Below, piece by piece: positions 43,978 through 54,103 of a stretch of 64,000 bases of DNA. The position numbers and the translations under genes are program-made. Positions within the stretch are counted from its first letter, which is position 1. The number at the start of each line of letters is the position of its first letter. Location of the stretch: assembly GCA_944390805.1 (NCBI GenBank), contig CALXQW010000036.1, positions 62,001-126,000 of the forward strand, read 5' to 3'. This stretch comes from an uncultured Opitutales bacterium. GTDB taxonomy: Bacteria > Verrucomicrobiota > Verrucomicrobiia > Opitutales > Intestinicryptomonadaceae. The notes beneath the pieces are model-generated. The model saw nothing but the letters and a program-made list of their open reading frames with translations, had not been told where the DNA came from and made no database searches.

Positions 43978-45750
43978 ATGGCCAGCAAGACAAAAGAATT
44001 TCTAACTAGAAGAGGCTTTTTGAAAAATATGGCAATAGGAGCGGCGGCCGTTCCCATTGCCAGTTGCTCAAATGCTGGAGACGACGAGCCCTCGGGTGAG
44101 ATGACCATGAGGATAAATCCCAAGACAGGAGAAAAAGTCTCTTTGCTTGGATTTGGCTGTATGCGTTGGCCGTCTGTCGACGGCAGGAGTGCCCGCGAGG
44201 GAGGCAGTGAAATAGACCAGCAAGCCGTAAACGAACTTGTAGACTACGCTATTGCCCACGGCGTGAATTATTTTGATACGTCTCCGGCGTATTGCAGGGG
44301 GAAATCTGAACACGCCACTGGAATAGCTCTGAGCAGGCACCCTAGGAATAAATATTTTATAGCCACAAAGTTATCTAATTTTTCTCCAAGCACTTGGAGT
44401 AGGGAGGCATCTATAGCAATATATCGCAATTCTTTGAAGGAGTTGCAGGTTGATTATATAGACTACATGCTTTTGCACGGCGTAGGAATGGGCAAGGGCA
44501 TGGATGAATATAAATCGCGCTATATAGACAACGGTATTTTAGAATTTCTTCTTGAGGAGAGAAGAGCAGGGCGCATACGCAATCTTGGGTTTTCGTACCA
44601 TGGCGATATAAGTGTTTTTGATCTTTTGCTTTCCCAGCACGACAAATACAAGTGGGATTTTGTGCAGATTCAGCTGAACTATCTTGATTGGAAACACGCA
44701 AAGCAGATAAACGATCGCAACACAGACGCAGAGTATCTATACAACGAACTTGCTAAGAGAAATATTCCAGTAGTAATAATGGAGCCTCTTCTTGGAGGAA
44801 GGCTTTCTTCTGTTCCGCATACGCTCGTTCCAGAATTCAAGAGGCGCGATCCGGATAGCAGTGTTGCGTCGTGGGCGTTTCGTTTTGCAGGAAGCTTCCC
44901 CAAGGTTTTAACCGTCTTAAGCGGCATGGTTAGAATGGAGCATCTTAAGGACAACATCAAGACCTATTCGCCTCTAAAGGAACTGAGCAAAGACGACTTC
45001 AAATTTCTTGAGGATACGGCAGAGGAGATGATGAAGTTTAACACAATTCCATGCAACGATTGCAAATACTGCATGCCGTGTCCGTATTCTTTGGATATTC
45101 CCGCAATAATTCTCCACTACAATAAATGCCTAAATGAGCGCATGGTGCCAGACAGCGTTTTGGACGATAATTATAAGAGGGCTCGAAGGGAATATCTGAT
45201 AGGCTACGATCGTTCCGTTCCAAAGTTAAGGCAGGCCGCACAATGCACCGGTTGTGACCAATGTTCCCCGCATTGTCCGCAGCGCATAGATATCCCCAAA
45301 GAACTGCGCAGAATAGACAGGTTTGTTCAAGATTTAAAGCGGCAGGCCGTGCTTATGGGAGACGTAAAGAGGAAGTTTGAAGAGGGAAAATATTCCTGCG
45401 TGATAGGAAATGGGGAAATACGCACATTTACAAATTCCGGCATAGACGATCTTTTGCGCATTTATACCACTGAGCCGTCTCTTTTGAAAGGGGCTCTTGT
45501 TGCTGACAAGGTTGTTGGCAGAGCGGCGGCGTCAGTGATGATAATGGGAGGCGTTTCTGAAGTTTACGCCGATACATTAAGCAAGCCAGCGCGCGCAATG
45601 TTAAACAGGGCAAGGATTGTTGTATCTTGTAAAAATCTTGTTCCGGCAATAAAGAATAAGCGCGGAGACGGAATGTGCCCATTAGAGTTAAAATGCCGCA
45701 AGGCGAAAACTCCGGAAGAATGCTTAAAGGTTCTTTTATCAGGGCGCTGA
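43978..45750 (+). CDS. Exported aldo-keto reductase-ferredoxin-DUF1893 fusion
   Basis: I start at the ATG at 43978; the frame extends 36 codons further up into the polyferredoxin gene but the Tat-type signal (RRGFLKNMAIGAAAVPIAS, followed by Cys as in a lipobox) begins only here. The 590-residue protein has three parts. An AKR domain (about 45-350) has FDTSPAYCRGKSE, KLSN and LLHGVG, which give the Asp-Tyr-Lys-His set. Next are ferredoxin-like Cys motifs (CNDCKYCMPCP and CTGCDQCSPHCP, about 365-445). A C-terminal DUF1893 domain (about 475-590) has YSCVIGNGEIRTF, ALVADKVVGRAAA and GMCPLE. It may be tethered at the outer leaflet of the inner membrane and receive electrons from the polyferredoxin encoded before it. 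Confidence 0.88.
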   Translation: MASKTKEFLTRRGFLKNMAIGAAAVPIASCSNAGDDEPSGEMTMRINPKTGEKVSLLGFGCMRWPSVDGRSAREGGSEIDQQAVNELVDYAIAHGVNYFDTSPAYCRGKSEHATGIALSRHPRNKYFIATKLSNFSPSTWSREASIAIYRNSLKELQVDYIDYMLLHGVGMGKGMDEYKSRYIDNGILEFLLEERRAGRIRNLGFSYHGDISVFDLLLSQHDKYKWDFVQIQLNYLDWKHAKQINDRNTDAEYLYNELAKRNIPVVIMEPLLGGRLSSVPHTLVPEFKRRDPDSSVASWAFRFAGSFPKVLTVLSGMVRMEHLKDNIKTYSPLKELSKDDFKFLEDTAEEMMKFNTIPCNDCKYCMPCPYSLDIPAIILHYNKCLNERMVPDSVLDDNYKRARREYLIGYDRSVPKLRQAAQCTGCDQCSPHCPQRIDIPKELRRIDRFVQDLKRQAVLMGDVKRKFEEGKYSCVIGNGEIRTFTNSGIDDLLRIYTTEPSLLKGALVADKVVGRAAASVMIMGGVSEVYADTLSKPARAMLNRARIVVSCKNLVPAIKNKRGDGMCPLELKCRKAKTPEECLKVLLSGR

Positions 45751-45860
45751 TATTATATAAGTCCGATAATATATCCCAGACATAGATATTCTGGTGCTTT
45801 CAGAAACTCTATTCTCATGATACTTTGAGTAGAAAGAATATATATTTATGTATGCAAGGG

Positions 45861-46622
45861 CTAAATATAGGTCTCATTCTTCCTGCGGATATCCTTAAAT
45901 TTTGCAAGCATCTGGCGTATTTTTTCCGACATTGGCGGAGGCAATATTCTTGCATGTGTCGGGCATGCCTTAACGCAAGCCATGCAAAGCGCGCATTTAG
46001 TAATATCCGTCTTAAGCTTATTTTCAGATATGCAAATTGCGTCCGTGGGGCAAATGGCTATACATTTTTTACATAGGCAGCAAGCCTCTGTGGATATTGG
46101 TGTTGCCGGTGCGGAAAACTCTGGTTTATAAGGGTAATTTCCCGGAACTTTTATCTGGTCTTCAGAGCCAGATTCCAATTTCTCTAATATTTTTTTGCCG
46201 AAGCAGCTGAGGTCTTCAAAGTCTTTCTCGTCAGGTCTGCCAGCTGCAAGCTCAGGATACATAGAATGCTGTGCAACAAATGCCCCAGATGCTATTACGC
46301 AAAAGCCAGATTCATTAAGAATATTATTTAGCTCCAACAAAGCGTCCTCATAGGCTCTATTCCCATATACGGCAACAGTGGCCGCTTTCTTGCCTGAGGC
46401 TTTTATCGATTTAAGTTTTTCCGCGATAAAGGCTGGAATACGCCCTCCAAATACGGGAACGGCAATTACTGAAAACTCGTTTTTTGGATTTTCTACAGGC
46501 GCATTTTTATCTGCTAAGTTATGCTCAACTACGCATTCCGATATGCTTTTAGCAAGGTAAATACCAATTTTTTCTGTTCCACCCGTCGGGCTAAAGTAAT
46601 AAAAATCTATGTTTTTTGACAT
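45861..46622 (-). CDS. EFR1-type flavodoxin-ferredoxin fusion
   Basis: The 253-residue protein has a flavodoxin-like domain (FYYFSPTGGTEKIG for the FMN phosphate, VPVFGGRIPAF for the ring) and two [4Fe-4S] motifs at the C-terminus (CCLCKKCIAICPTDAI and CALCMACVKACPTHA). EFR1-family proteins are known as small cytosolic electron carriers. It is convergent with the exported AKR-ferredoxin gene and closes the redox island. Its partner is not known. Confidence 0.9.
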   Translation of the reverse strand: MSKNIDFYYFSPTGGTEKIGIYLAKSISECVVEHNLADKNAPVENPKNEFSVIAVPVFGGRIPAFIAEKLKSIKASGKKAATVAVYGNRAYEDALLELNNILNESGFCVIASGAFVAQHSMYPELAAGRPDEKDFEDLSCFGKKILEKLESGSEDQIKVPGNYPYKPEFSAPATPISTEACCLCKKCIAICPTDAICISENKLKTDITKCALCMACVKACPTHARILPPPMSEKIRQMLAKFKDIRRKNETYI

Positions 46623-47010
46623 AATAAATATTTTATGATTATTCAGATATTACTGCATATTGATAATATTTTTTATTAGAAATTATAATACAAAGAAATG
46701 CTTTACCATCAGATGTTCTCGCTTTCTTTTGATATATAAAAGCCTGAAATTGCCATAAGAATTTTTTTATGTATATAGCTTATTTATATAGCTATGTATA
46801 CTCTTCACCGGTTTTTTCCCTGCAAGCTTTTCTTCGTTGTTCTTTTTTTCTATCGGCAAATATCTTTGTCGGAGGGAAGGGTATTTTTGATCTAATTCTT
46901 ATGCGTTTTTTAGACTTATTTTTTGCCATAAGCATTCTGTGGGTACATATTGTATTTTTCTTTTGCGCAAGCCAAATAATTTCAAAAATATCTATTTGTT
47001 GCAATGCAAC
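46623..47010. other. AT-rich gap without recognisable gene
   Basis: About 390 bases, very AT-rich, between the start of the EFR1 gene (minus) and the end of the frameshifted gene (minus). It likely holds the EFR1 promoter. A short plus-strand ORF at 46769-47026 has low-complexity, hydrophobic content and no ribosome-binding site, so it is not called. No terminator is clear. Confidence 0.4.
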
Positions 47011-48836
47011 TTATATAAGATTGTAAAACCAGTTAAATATATTGTTCCAGAATCCAGGCTTAAACAATTTATATGACATAGGGGAAATTACTTGAGAGCC
47101 GTATTCATAAGGTTTGCTGGAATAATTTGAAATTATAACGGTGCCGTCGCTGAATTCCGATTTAAATATTTCAGGGGAGATTTCCTCATGATTGTCTAAG
47201 AACTCATATTGCAGATAGCCCATTTCTTTTAGAAGATCGCGGCCTTTTTTAATTTCAGAAACAGTTTTTTTAAGATCTGCGTCAGTCGTGCAGATAAGGT
47301 CTTTGTTGCCCATCCAATTTTCTCTACCGGCATCACAAAATGCAGAATATATATAAAAAGATGGCCTTGTGGCAAATTCAACAACTTTCATTTGCGAGGC
47401 TTTATCTTTTATTGTGTAATTTATCGTGGCAGTTCCGGCATTGCTCATTATTATTCCATTGTAGACTATATGCCAAAGGGGAACATATCCGTCTATCATA
47501 GGCGGACGTTTTGCAAATAGTTTGAATGTTATGTAAAGCCCGTAATCGAGAACGGAGGCTACGTGATCAAAACCACCTTCGCTCGCGGCACCACCCATAA
47601 GATCTGCAGCATATTTGAGGTGTTTTGTTGCATATTCGGCGGCCTCCTTCCGATTTAATGGATGAACCTTGTCGTAGCATACCGTGGGTGTTACTGTTGA
47701 TAGCACATCTATGTAGTGTATCCAATGAAATCCAAGCTGCTTGAGCTTGGGGTAATCTCTGAATAGAAATTTATCGTAATATTCTTTGTAGCAGAGGTTA
47801 AACATTCTTCCTCCACTCCAGACTGAATTTTTCTGCGGTGTTCCATCTGGATTCTTTGCAAGAATTGATTCGCTCCAGTCTGGCGATCTCTGGTATGCAT
47901 CTCCGGAATTTGTATGGCAAACAATGTTTATTCCTTGTTCTTTAGCCTTCTTTATAAGGGCTATTAACCTTTCCTCACCTCCGAGTTCAGGTTCCACCGG
48001 ATACATTGTCGGCCAGCGTCCATCATGCCCCCTGATATTCCAGCCAACCAGACATATTTGAGCCTTATCTATCCCTTGTACCTTAAATTCGTCGAGCAGT
48101 TCAGATACTCTATCAAATGTCATTGCCACTTTCATCTTTGGTTCGTTTTCGAGTGTCTGGGTCTCCACGGGTGTTGGTAGAGGTTTCCAGCCCTGACGTA
48201 TTCTTACTTCCGGTGCTTCGGCGGCATAGGCAAGCACTTCGTTATTTTTGGCTCTCTCCCTTAATGGCTTTACATAGCCGCGGTCGAGCTGCCATTTTCT
48301 GTATAGGCGTCCCATTCCGCTATAATTTGCGTCTTTGCCTTTTAGAGAGTAGAAATCTATTATTATGTCTTCGTATGGCTTATCGTTTCTTATATTGAAG
48401 CGGTACGACATTGTATATTCGCCATTCTTAAGCGTTATTACAGCGTTGCATTCAAAACGCATTCCTTTGACTATGGCGCAAATGCCGTATTGCCTTTTTT
48501 CATTCCTGATAAGGCAAGCGGCATGTGGCGTATAGAGTATGATGCGTCTTTTTCCCTCTTTGAAAATTTTCCGTACATGCCATCTGGCATGATATAATAT
48601 CCGTCGTCATCTATCTTTGACTTTGCAAAAGATGGAAATATCTCAACAGAATCTATGTTTGATGGAATATCGCTTGAAGATATGTGCGCACGTTGAAAGT
48701 TATCTATGTTTTCTAACTGAAGTGTCTTGTCGGAAATTTTCCCATCTTGCGTCTTCATGCGCACAAGCACTATGTCTGCTGCGAATGTTATTCCGCAAAT
48801 AATGGATATTGCAATAGATAAAACAAATCTCTTCAT
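47011..48836 (-). pseudogene. DUF5696-like glycoside hydrolase-type gene broken by a frameshift
   Basis: Two frames make one protein. The first part (48471-48836, 121 residues) has a signal peptide (MKRFVLSIAISIICGITFAA) and ends GMKKGNTAFAP then stop. The second part (47011-48462 and a few codons before) reads CAIVKGMRFECNAV and continues for about 480 residues with LVGWNIRGHDGRWPTMYP, INIVCHTNSGDAYQ and IHYIDVLSTVTP. Together they look like the DUF5696 barrel proteins. The break lies at the TTT codon (plus-strand 48480-48482): adding one T restores AFCAIVKG without a stop. The parts are otherwise free of stops, so the break is recent or a sequencing error. Programmed frameshifting cannot be ruled out but no ideal slippery site is there. 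Confidence 0.72.
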
Positions 48837-49522
48837 GAGATGAAGGAAATATAAATTTTGCAGATTTCCTCAAGAATAAAATATGTCTAATTCGTATATT
48901 CTAAATTTAAAAATTTGTTGGATAAAAAAAGAAAGCAAAGATAGTTGAATATACATTTAATTTAATAGCAATATTGTACTGCTGTTTCATTCAAGTGGTG
49001 GAGAATATACAAAGAGGAAAACTTATTTATCTCTTAAGGCGGTTAAGCTATCTATAAAATCTTCTGGAATGTGATAATTGCAATATATTGATTCTTAAGA
49101 GAAAATTCCTCAATTAAATAAAAATTTTAAGTATTATTGTTTTGGTTATAAGACGAGAATACCTATGTTTTTAATAATGCAAAATAGATATAAAGGCAGC
49201 TGAGAGCTATTTTTCTTTACAATACAAAGCCAGCACAGAAGTTATTCTACGAATTTGAAATTATTAAATTTATAGCCGGTATATGTAATATGTTAAAAAA
49301 CTATGAGAAATTTGCTTTAACAAAGAAACATTCCACAATCTTTTTGGCTGGATCCGAATCTTTACGATATTTGTATATGCATGTTGGGTCTTATCTGTTA
49401 GAAATTCCTCATTATTATTGCAAAAGAAGGTTAGCTAAAAGTTAGCAGTTATTTGCGGCAGAATAGGGCAAAACAGGCAAATTCCTTATATTTTATAATA
49501 TTTCTAAATGGCCTATTTAGGC
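48837..49522. other. Long AT-rich intergenic region
   Basis: About 690 bases with very low GC content and no coding or RNA signal that I can support, upstream of the frameshifted gene and downstream of the tRNA terminator. It may hold the promoter for the minus-strand gene. The size is unusual for this gene-dense window. Confidence 0.45.
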
Positions 49523-49557
49523 AATAAAAAACCTTGCAAGTGGATTATTTGCAAGGT
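49523..49557 (-). terminator. Terminator downstream of tRNA-Thr
   Basis: On the minus strand the 9-bp arms ACCTTGCAA (49557-49549) and TTGCAAGGT (49539-49531) enclose a short loop and are followed by a run of T with one A (plus-strand AATAAAAA at 49523-49530). It ends 11 bp past the tRNA. Confidence 0.8.
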
Positions 49558-49567
49558 GTTAAGTCAG

Positions 49568-49642
<75 letters not shown>

Positions 49643-49656
49643 TGAAAATATTGGCG

Positions 49657-49685
49657 CATAATCTCATCTGTAGTTTTTTTGTCAA
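49657..49685 (-). promoter_or_regulatory. Candidate promoter of tRNA-Thr
   Basis: On the minus strand a perfect TTGACA (plus 49680-49685 TGTCAA) is followed after about 16 bases by GATTAT, which is a partial -10 box. It lies 17 bases before the tRNA 5' end. The -35 box is strong and the -10 is weak. Confidence 0.45.
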
Positions 49686-49750
49686 CGTTATTTTGCCGCT
49701 TTTTTACATCTTTAAGACTCCCATATCATACCCATTAATTTTTATTAAAC

Positions 49751-49787
49751 ATAAAAAATACCGCACTAAATATCTTGTGCGGCATTT
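49751..49787 (-). terminator. Terminator of the GH9-like gene
   Basis: CCGCAC (49761-49766) pairs with GTGCGG (49777-49782); on the minus strand the hairpin is followed by T-rich sequence (plus ATAAAAAATA). It lies 28 bp past the stop of the gene that ends at 49815. Confidence 0.7.
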
Positions 49788-49814
49788 TGATCTATAAGCT
49801 ATTTGGTTATATTT

Positions 49815-51668
49815 TTATTTCTTTACTTTAAAATTTTTTACGGCGTCCCACGGTTTTATTCCTGATTTGTCAAATGACATATAAGCTAAAGAATTCAACC
49901 ATACTGCTCCATACATAACCCAGCCTTCCACATGTCGATATTCTCCGTTTGGATTAAACGGATAGCTTTCGCTACCGCAAGAAGTAGATATAGATCCTCT
50001 GCATAGTTCAAGTCTAGCACATATATCTTTCTTATATGCCACAGGCCAGCCTCTCGCTACATCCTTCCAGCCATTATTTGGCTCTCCAACTCCGGCGCAC
50101 ATGCGCGGATTCCTTCCAAATACGGCATCTATCTGTGCGTAAGAAATCTGTTCCATGCGCGCTCTCTTTCCGGCGTCTGTCTGTACCCAGTTTGCAGATA
50201 TTGCACTTGCAGGAAAACAAAGCAGATTTCCAACATCATTCATTATGAGCATAGTCCAGATATTGTCCTTGGGGGAAAGCATGCGGTAGTCCCACATATT
50301 GTCTGATCGGGATATCATTATGTCTGACCATTGCTGTATCTTTTCTTTCAATCCCTTTGGTGCCTTCTGAGGATATGCCTCAAGCAGCCATACTAAAGCT
50401 GTAATGGTTCTGTGTTCGGAATATCTGTGAGCCTTTGTCGTAAGCGGATTGTTGAAATCTACTTTGTTTATGACAAATTCGGCCTGTGCTATAGCAGCAT
50501 TGAGGTATTTTTCCGGATCCTTTATCCCGTCGCGCTTGGCGACCTCATACATAAGCAGATTCGGAATTATTGTGTGTCCGGGGGCATTGTCATAGGCAAG
50601 CGGAGGTAGCTTCTTTTGATCTGAGATGGTTATTGGCGGGTAATGTTTCGCGTTCCATGTCCACAGAATTCCCAATCTTCCTGCCTTTTCCCAGTATTTA
50701 AAGACTGCAGTTTTTGCTTCGGTATAGACGCTTTCGGGTATCCATTCCTTCATTGTAGGATATGCCCAAAGAAAATATGAAATTTGCTCCATTGCGCCTC
50801 CGAGCTTTCCAAATTTTTCTTCGTCTTCCATGTAATAAGCAAGATAATATCCCACCGCCCAGTGTATCAGCTTTATGACATCGGGGGCGTCCTTTGCCGG
50901 AGCTTCAACATTATCGAAATACATCTCGCACCATCTCATTACCTCCGGACCGGCCCAGTTCTGCGGAACATATTTGATCTCGCCATCAAAAGTGCGTTGT
51001 TTGTCGGCTTCATAATTTATTTGAAGAGGCATTTTTTTTACTTCATCGCTATTTGCCAGCCAGAAATTCACAAGCGCTGGTATTGTAAAATCTCCAGCTC
51101 TTCCTCCGTCTCTGAATGGACCCCCACCATAGGCGCTAGGGTGTGTGCCGTAAACGCTTCTGACATCCATCAGAAAATCTACTGCCAACTGATGGAAGAA
51201 TTTTCTGTATGCGTCTGTTCTAACATAAAACGGATCCGACGCTCCATCCTTCAAATTCCCCCCGCTCAGCACAACTACATAGCGTGTGTCTGAATCGGCA
51301 GGCTTAAATGAGGAAAAGTCTCCTATATGATTTTTTATCTCTCCTTCAAATAGCGATTTTCCCTTGGAATCTCCAAACTTTTTTACAAAAAATTTTGTGC
51401 CGTCTGGCGATACTGGTGCTGTAAAACGTTTTGGCTCGTTCACATCAAAGCCTATCTGGTTGAGCAGCGCAACGTGCCAGTCGAATTTATCTGGCAGCGG
51501 GGCAGGGGGTACTTTTTTCAAACCGCCTCCCCATACTGTCGGATCTTTGAATGGATATTTTTTATCCGCGTCCAATCCAACCGGGTTTCTTACGAAGTCT
51601 TCCGCGTTGGCTGTAATAATCGCCAGCGAGGCAATCCCTATTGTAGTTATCAGTGCTCTTAGATTCAT
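49815..51668 (-). CDS. Secreted GH9-like protein
   Basis: The 617-residue protein has a signal peptide (1-22, ending TANA). Residues about 60-150 form an Ig-like CelD_N-type domain (LLNQIGFDVNEPKRFTA). From about residue 155 to the end is an (alpha/alpha)6 domain with FRDGGRAGDFTIPALVNFW, FGRNPRMCAGVGEPNNGW and HVEGWVMYGAVWLNSLAY, which match GH9 in order. In GH9 the catalytic DAGD motif has two Asp; here it reads RAGD, so the first Asp is replaced while Asp193 stays. GH9 enzymes cut beta-1,4-glucans; this member may act on other glycans or be altered in activity. Confidence 0.78.
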   Translation of the reverse strand: MNLRALITTIGIASLAIITANAEDFVRNPVGLDADKKYPFKDPTVWGGGLKKVPPAPLPDKFDWHVALLNQIGFDVNEPKRFTAPVSPDGTKFFVKKFGDSKGKSLFEGEIKNHIGDFSSFKPADSDTRYVVVLSGGNLKDGASDPFYVRTDAYRKFFHQLAVDFLMDVRSVYGTHPSAYGGGPFRDGGRAGDFTIPALVNFWLANSDEVKKMPLQINYEADKQRTFDGEIKYVPQNWAGPEVMRWCEMYFDNVEAPAKDAPDVIKLIHWAVGYYLAYYMEDEEKFGKLGGAMEQISYFLWAYPTMKEWIPESVYTEAKTAVFKYWEKAGRLGILWTWNAKHYPPITISDQKKLPPLAYDNAPGHTIIPNLLMYEVAKRDGIKDPEKYLNAAIAQAEFVINKVDFNNPLTTKAHRYSEHRTITALVWLLEAYPQKAPKGLKEKIQQWSDIMISRSDNMWDYRMLSPKDNIWTMLIMNDVGNLLCFPASAISANWVQTDAGKRARMEQISYAQIDAVFGRNPRMCAGVGEPNNGWKDVARGWPVAYKKDICARLELCRGSISTSCGSESYPFNPNGEYRHVEGWVMYGAVWLNSLAYMSFDKSGIKPWDAVKNFKVKK

Positions 51669-51838
51669 AAATTGCTAAAGTTTATATCGTTTGATCCTTA
51701 CAAATAATATTAATTTTGATTCTCTTAATTCTAAAGCCTATCGAAATATATTCTTTATGGCAACAATATATATTCTGCAATATAATTATAGTTTAGAATT
51801 ATATTAAGATCAATGGGGTATAGGTTCTTTTTGTTGGT

Positions 51839-53983
51839 CTATTTTGATTTATTTCCGTTTTTATATCTATCCAAGCGCAGCTTGTAAACGCCATTTGAAA
51901 ACTTGTGCGCTGCTTTTGCCATTGGATAATACGGCGTATCTGCTATGTCTACAAATCCTATGGCATAATTCTCACCATCAAAACGACCACTTGTGCATTC
52001 ATCAAACCACTGAAACCAATGAGCTCCAACTATGCGCGGATTCTTCACAGCGCTTAGCATATATTTAATGAATGAATCTGCTTTGCTTTCCACTGTTGCT
52101 CGCGGAACTAATCCGCCCCCAAATACTCCGCCTGATGCGTCTCCAAAATGAAATTCTCCAATTATTACAGGTTTGTCTTGTGCGCCTGCTGGCAGGTCAA
52201 AACCATATACATCATCTTTATACAGATTGTAGCTTACAACATCGCAGTATTTGCTTGCCGATATTGCGACATCGTCGTTGCACCAGGCAAGCCTGCATCC
52301 AAAATACAAAACATCTTTCCCGGCATTCTTTACAGCGCGGCGGCACACTTCAAAATATCTGTCGTAGAAGGATTGCTCAAATAAGGAAAGATCGTTTTCT
52401 GAAGCTTTTGTTTTGGGAACAAAGTCTCTTTCTTCCAGAAAATTCTCCCAATCTGAATAAGAAGATTCCCATACTTTATTGAGCATCTCAACAGACTTAT
52501 ATTTATTCTCCAAGAGCTTTTTAAAAGCCAGCTTTGCTGGTTGATCTTTTGGGCATGTAAGAACTGCTTTTGCCGTCTTTAGCGGTTCGTTCTGCCAGGG
52601 TAGCTCGTTATCAACAAAGACTCCCACACACCATTGAGAACTTACAATGTCTCTTTTTGAATCTAAAATCTGCATTGTATTGGTTTCAAATTCTTCAGAG
52701 AAGAAATCTCTCAGTGGCTGCCAATATCCAAATAGAGGCATTTTGGCATCGAGCGTTTTTGCCTGAAATGAATTTATTATGTATGCGTAAGGCATATTTT
52801 CTGCGCGCAACAGGCGTCCGTCTGTCCATGCTCCGTATGTATTTATGCCCCATTTCTTCATTCGAGGCACTGCTATGTCTTCATATTTATAGCCTATTCC
52901 ATACTTCTTCTCCAGATTGCTCCCGCTAAAATTATATGCGTTAAATTTTATTTTCTCATAAAAAAATTTCCCGTAGGCTATGTCTTTTACAATATAGCGG
53001 GAGTTTGATATATCCTCAAAATAGTTTTCTCTATTGGTTATGCCTGTCAAACTGTCCATGCCTACACAGTCTATTCCAATAGACCAAAATAAATTTCCAA
53101 GCGGATCTACCAAAAACCACGAATCTCCCACTTTCTCAGTTCTGAATCTTCCAGTAGCTTTATACTTATATCTCTTTGATATCAGGCCGCCGTATTTGTC
53201 TCTGTTTGCTATATCCTTAAGGCTGCTATTGAAGGCTTCCTCCTGAAGTATTCTGTCTTTGAAGTCTTCATCTTTATATATTTTATTTTCCCATCGCTTA
53301 TGTTTGAACTGCCCGTATTTGTCTATAAACGGGAAAAATTCGTCTTTTGACATAGTCAAGAACGGTTGTGTTAAGTCTAAAAAATATCCGTCCGCAGGCT
53401 GAAACCTTATGCCGAGTATGGCCTCTTTTTCAAATATCCAACGGGATTCCTTCGGTAGTGATACTCTTTTTATATTTATGTTGTCTATGGCTATAGAAAA
53501 TGGACCTTCGCCGGTGATATCTAAATAGTAGGAGTCGCAATTATCTCTAATATATCCGGCTAGGCGTATATTTTGCGGTGTGCTACTTCTGCTAAAAATT
53601 TTCTCTTGGAAACGTATTTCCTTCCCGTTTTTTATTCCAAGCAGCAACGCAAAATTCTTCGCATTGTTGGTCTCCATTGATGCGGCATGGAAACTTATAT
53701 CGATTACATCGTGCATTTGCACATTGTTAAGGGCTATTCTTAATGCTCTCGGATACTTCCAACTTTTTGGAGCGCCTTTAGCTATCAGCACATTTTTACT
53801 TACAGCTTTGCATGCTGTTTGGGGAGCCTCTGATATTTTCAATTTTCCTATAAAGCATGTTGGAATTTGTCCTGTATCAAAGTTTTCGTATAAAATCGTC
53901 TCCAGCCGCAAAGTGTTTCTTCCGGAACAGAATGCCGAAGATAAGAGCGCAAGAAATACAATAAGATATGCTGCGGATCTCAT
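51839..53983 (-). CDS. Secreted clan GH-A hydrolase, GH50 beta-agarase-like
   Basis: The 714-residue protein has a signal peptide (about 1-18) and a beta domain (about 25-170, LYENFDTGQIPTCFI, FSIAIDNINIK) of CBM type. The catalytic barrel starts at about 290 with WFLVDPLGNLFWSIGIDCVG, the typical opening of the GH50/agarase-like group. The acid/base Glu is probably in VFVDNELPW (about 462) and the nucleophile Glu in VIIGEFHFG (about 608). These enzymes act on galactans or related marine or dietary glycans. The YhcH-type gene is divergent, and the GH9-like gene lies downstream on the same strand. Confidence 0.75.
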   Translation of the reverse strand: MRSAAYLIVFLALLSSAFCSGRNTLRLETILYENFDTGQIPTCFIGKLKISEAPQTACKAVSKNVLIAKGAPKSWKYPRALRIALNNVQMHDVIDISFHAASMETNNAKNFALLLGIKNGKEIRFQEKIFSRSSTPQNIRLAGYIRDNCDSYYLDITGEGPFSIAIDNINIKRVSLPKESRWIFEKEAILGIRFQPADGYFLDLTQPFLTMSKDEFFPFIDKYGQFKHKRWENKIYKDEDFKDRILQEEAFNSSLKDIANRDKYGGLISKRYKYKATGRFRTEKVGDSWFLVDPLGNLFWSIGIDCVGMDSLTGITNRENYFEDISNSRYIVKDIAYGKFFYEKIKFNAYNFSGSNLEKKYGIGYKYEDIAVPRMKKWGINTYGAWTDGRLLRAENMPYAYIINSFQAKTLDAKMPLFGYWQPLRDFFSEEFETNTMQILDSKRDIVSSQWCVGVFVDNELPWQNEPLKTAKAVLTCPKDQPAKLAFKKLLENKYKSVEMLNKVWESSYSDWENFLEERDFVPKTKASENDLSLFEQSFYDRYFEVCRRAVKNAGKDVLYFGCRLAWCNDDVAISASKYCDVVSYNLYKDDVYGFDLPAGAQDKPVIIGEFHFGDASGGVFGGGLVPRATVESKADSFIKYMLSAVKNPRIVGAHWFQWFDECTSGRFDGENYAIGFVDIADTPYYPMAKAAHKFSNGVYKLRLDRYKNGNKSK

Positions 53984-54103
53984 TAGTAATTATTGTCATT
54001 CCAAACTGCGCCAGAGTCAACCCAATATGCGCATACAAGTTAGTATGCTCTTGAATATAAATATGGGCTATCTTATAAACAAATAAAATTTTTTACAAAT
54101 ATT

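Noticed and set aside
46769..47026. Short plus-strand open frame in the AT-rich gap
   Set aside because: Hydrophobic low-complexity content typical of AT-rich DNA, no ribosome-binding site, and it runs into the end of the DUF5696-like gene.
48462..48500. Programmed -1 frameshift in the DUF5696-like gene
   Set aside because: The run ATG AAA AAA GGC is not an ideal X XXY YYZ heptamer in the zero frame, and the family pattern places the break further on at TTT; an ordinary frameshift explains it better.
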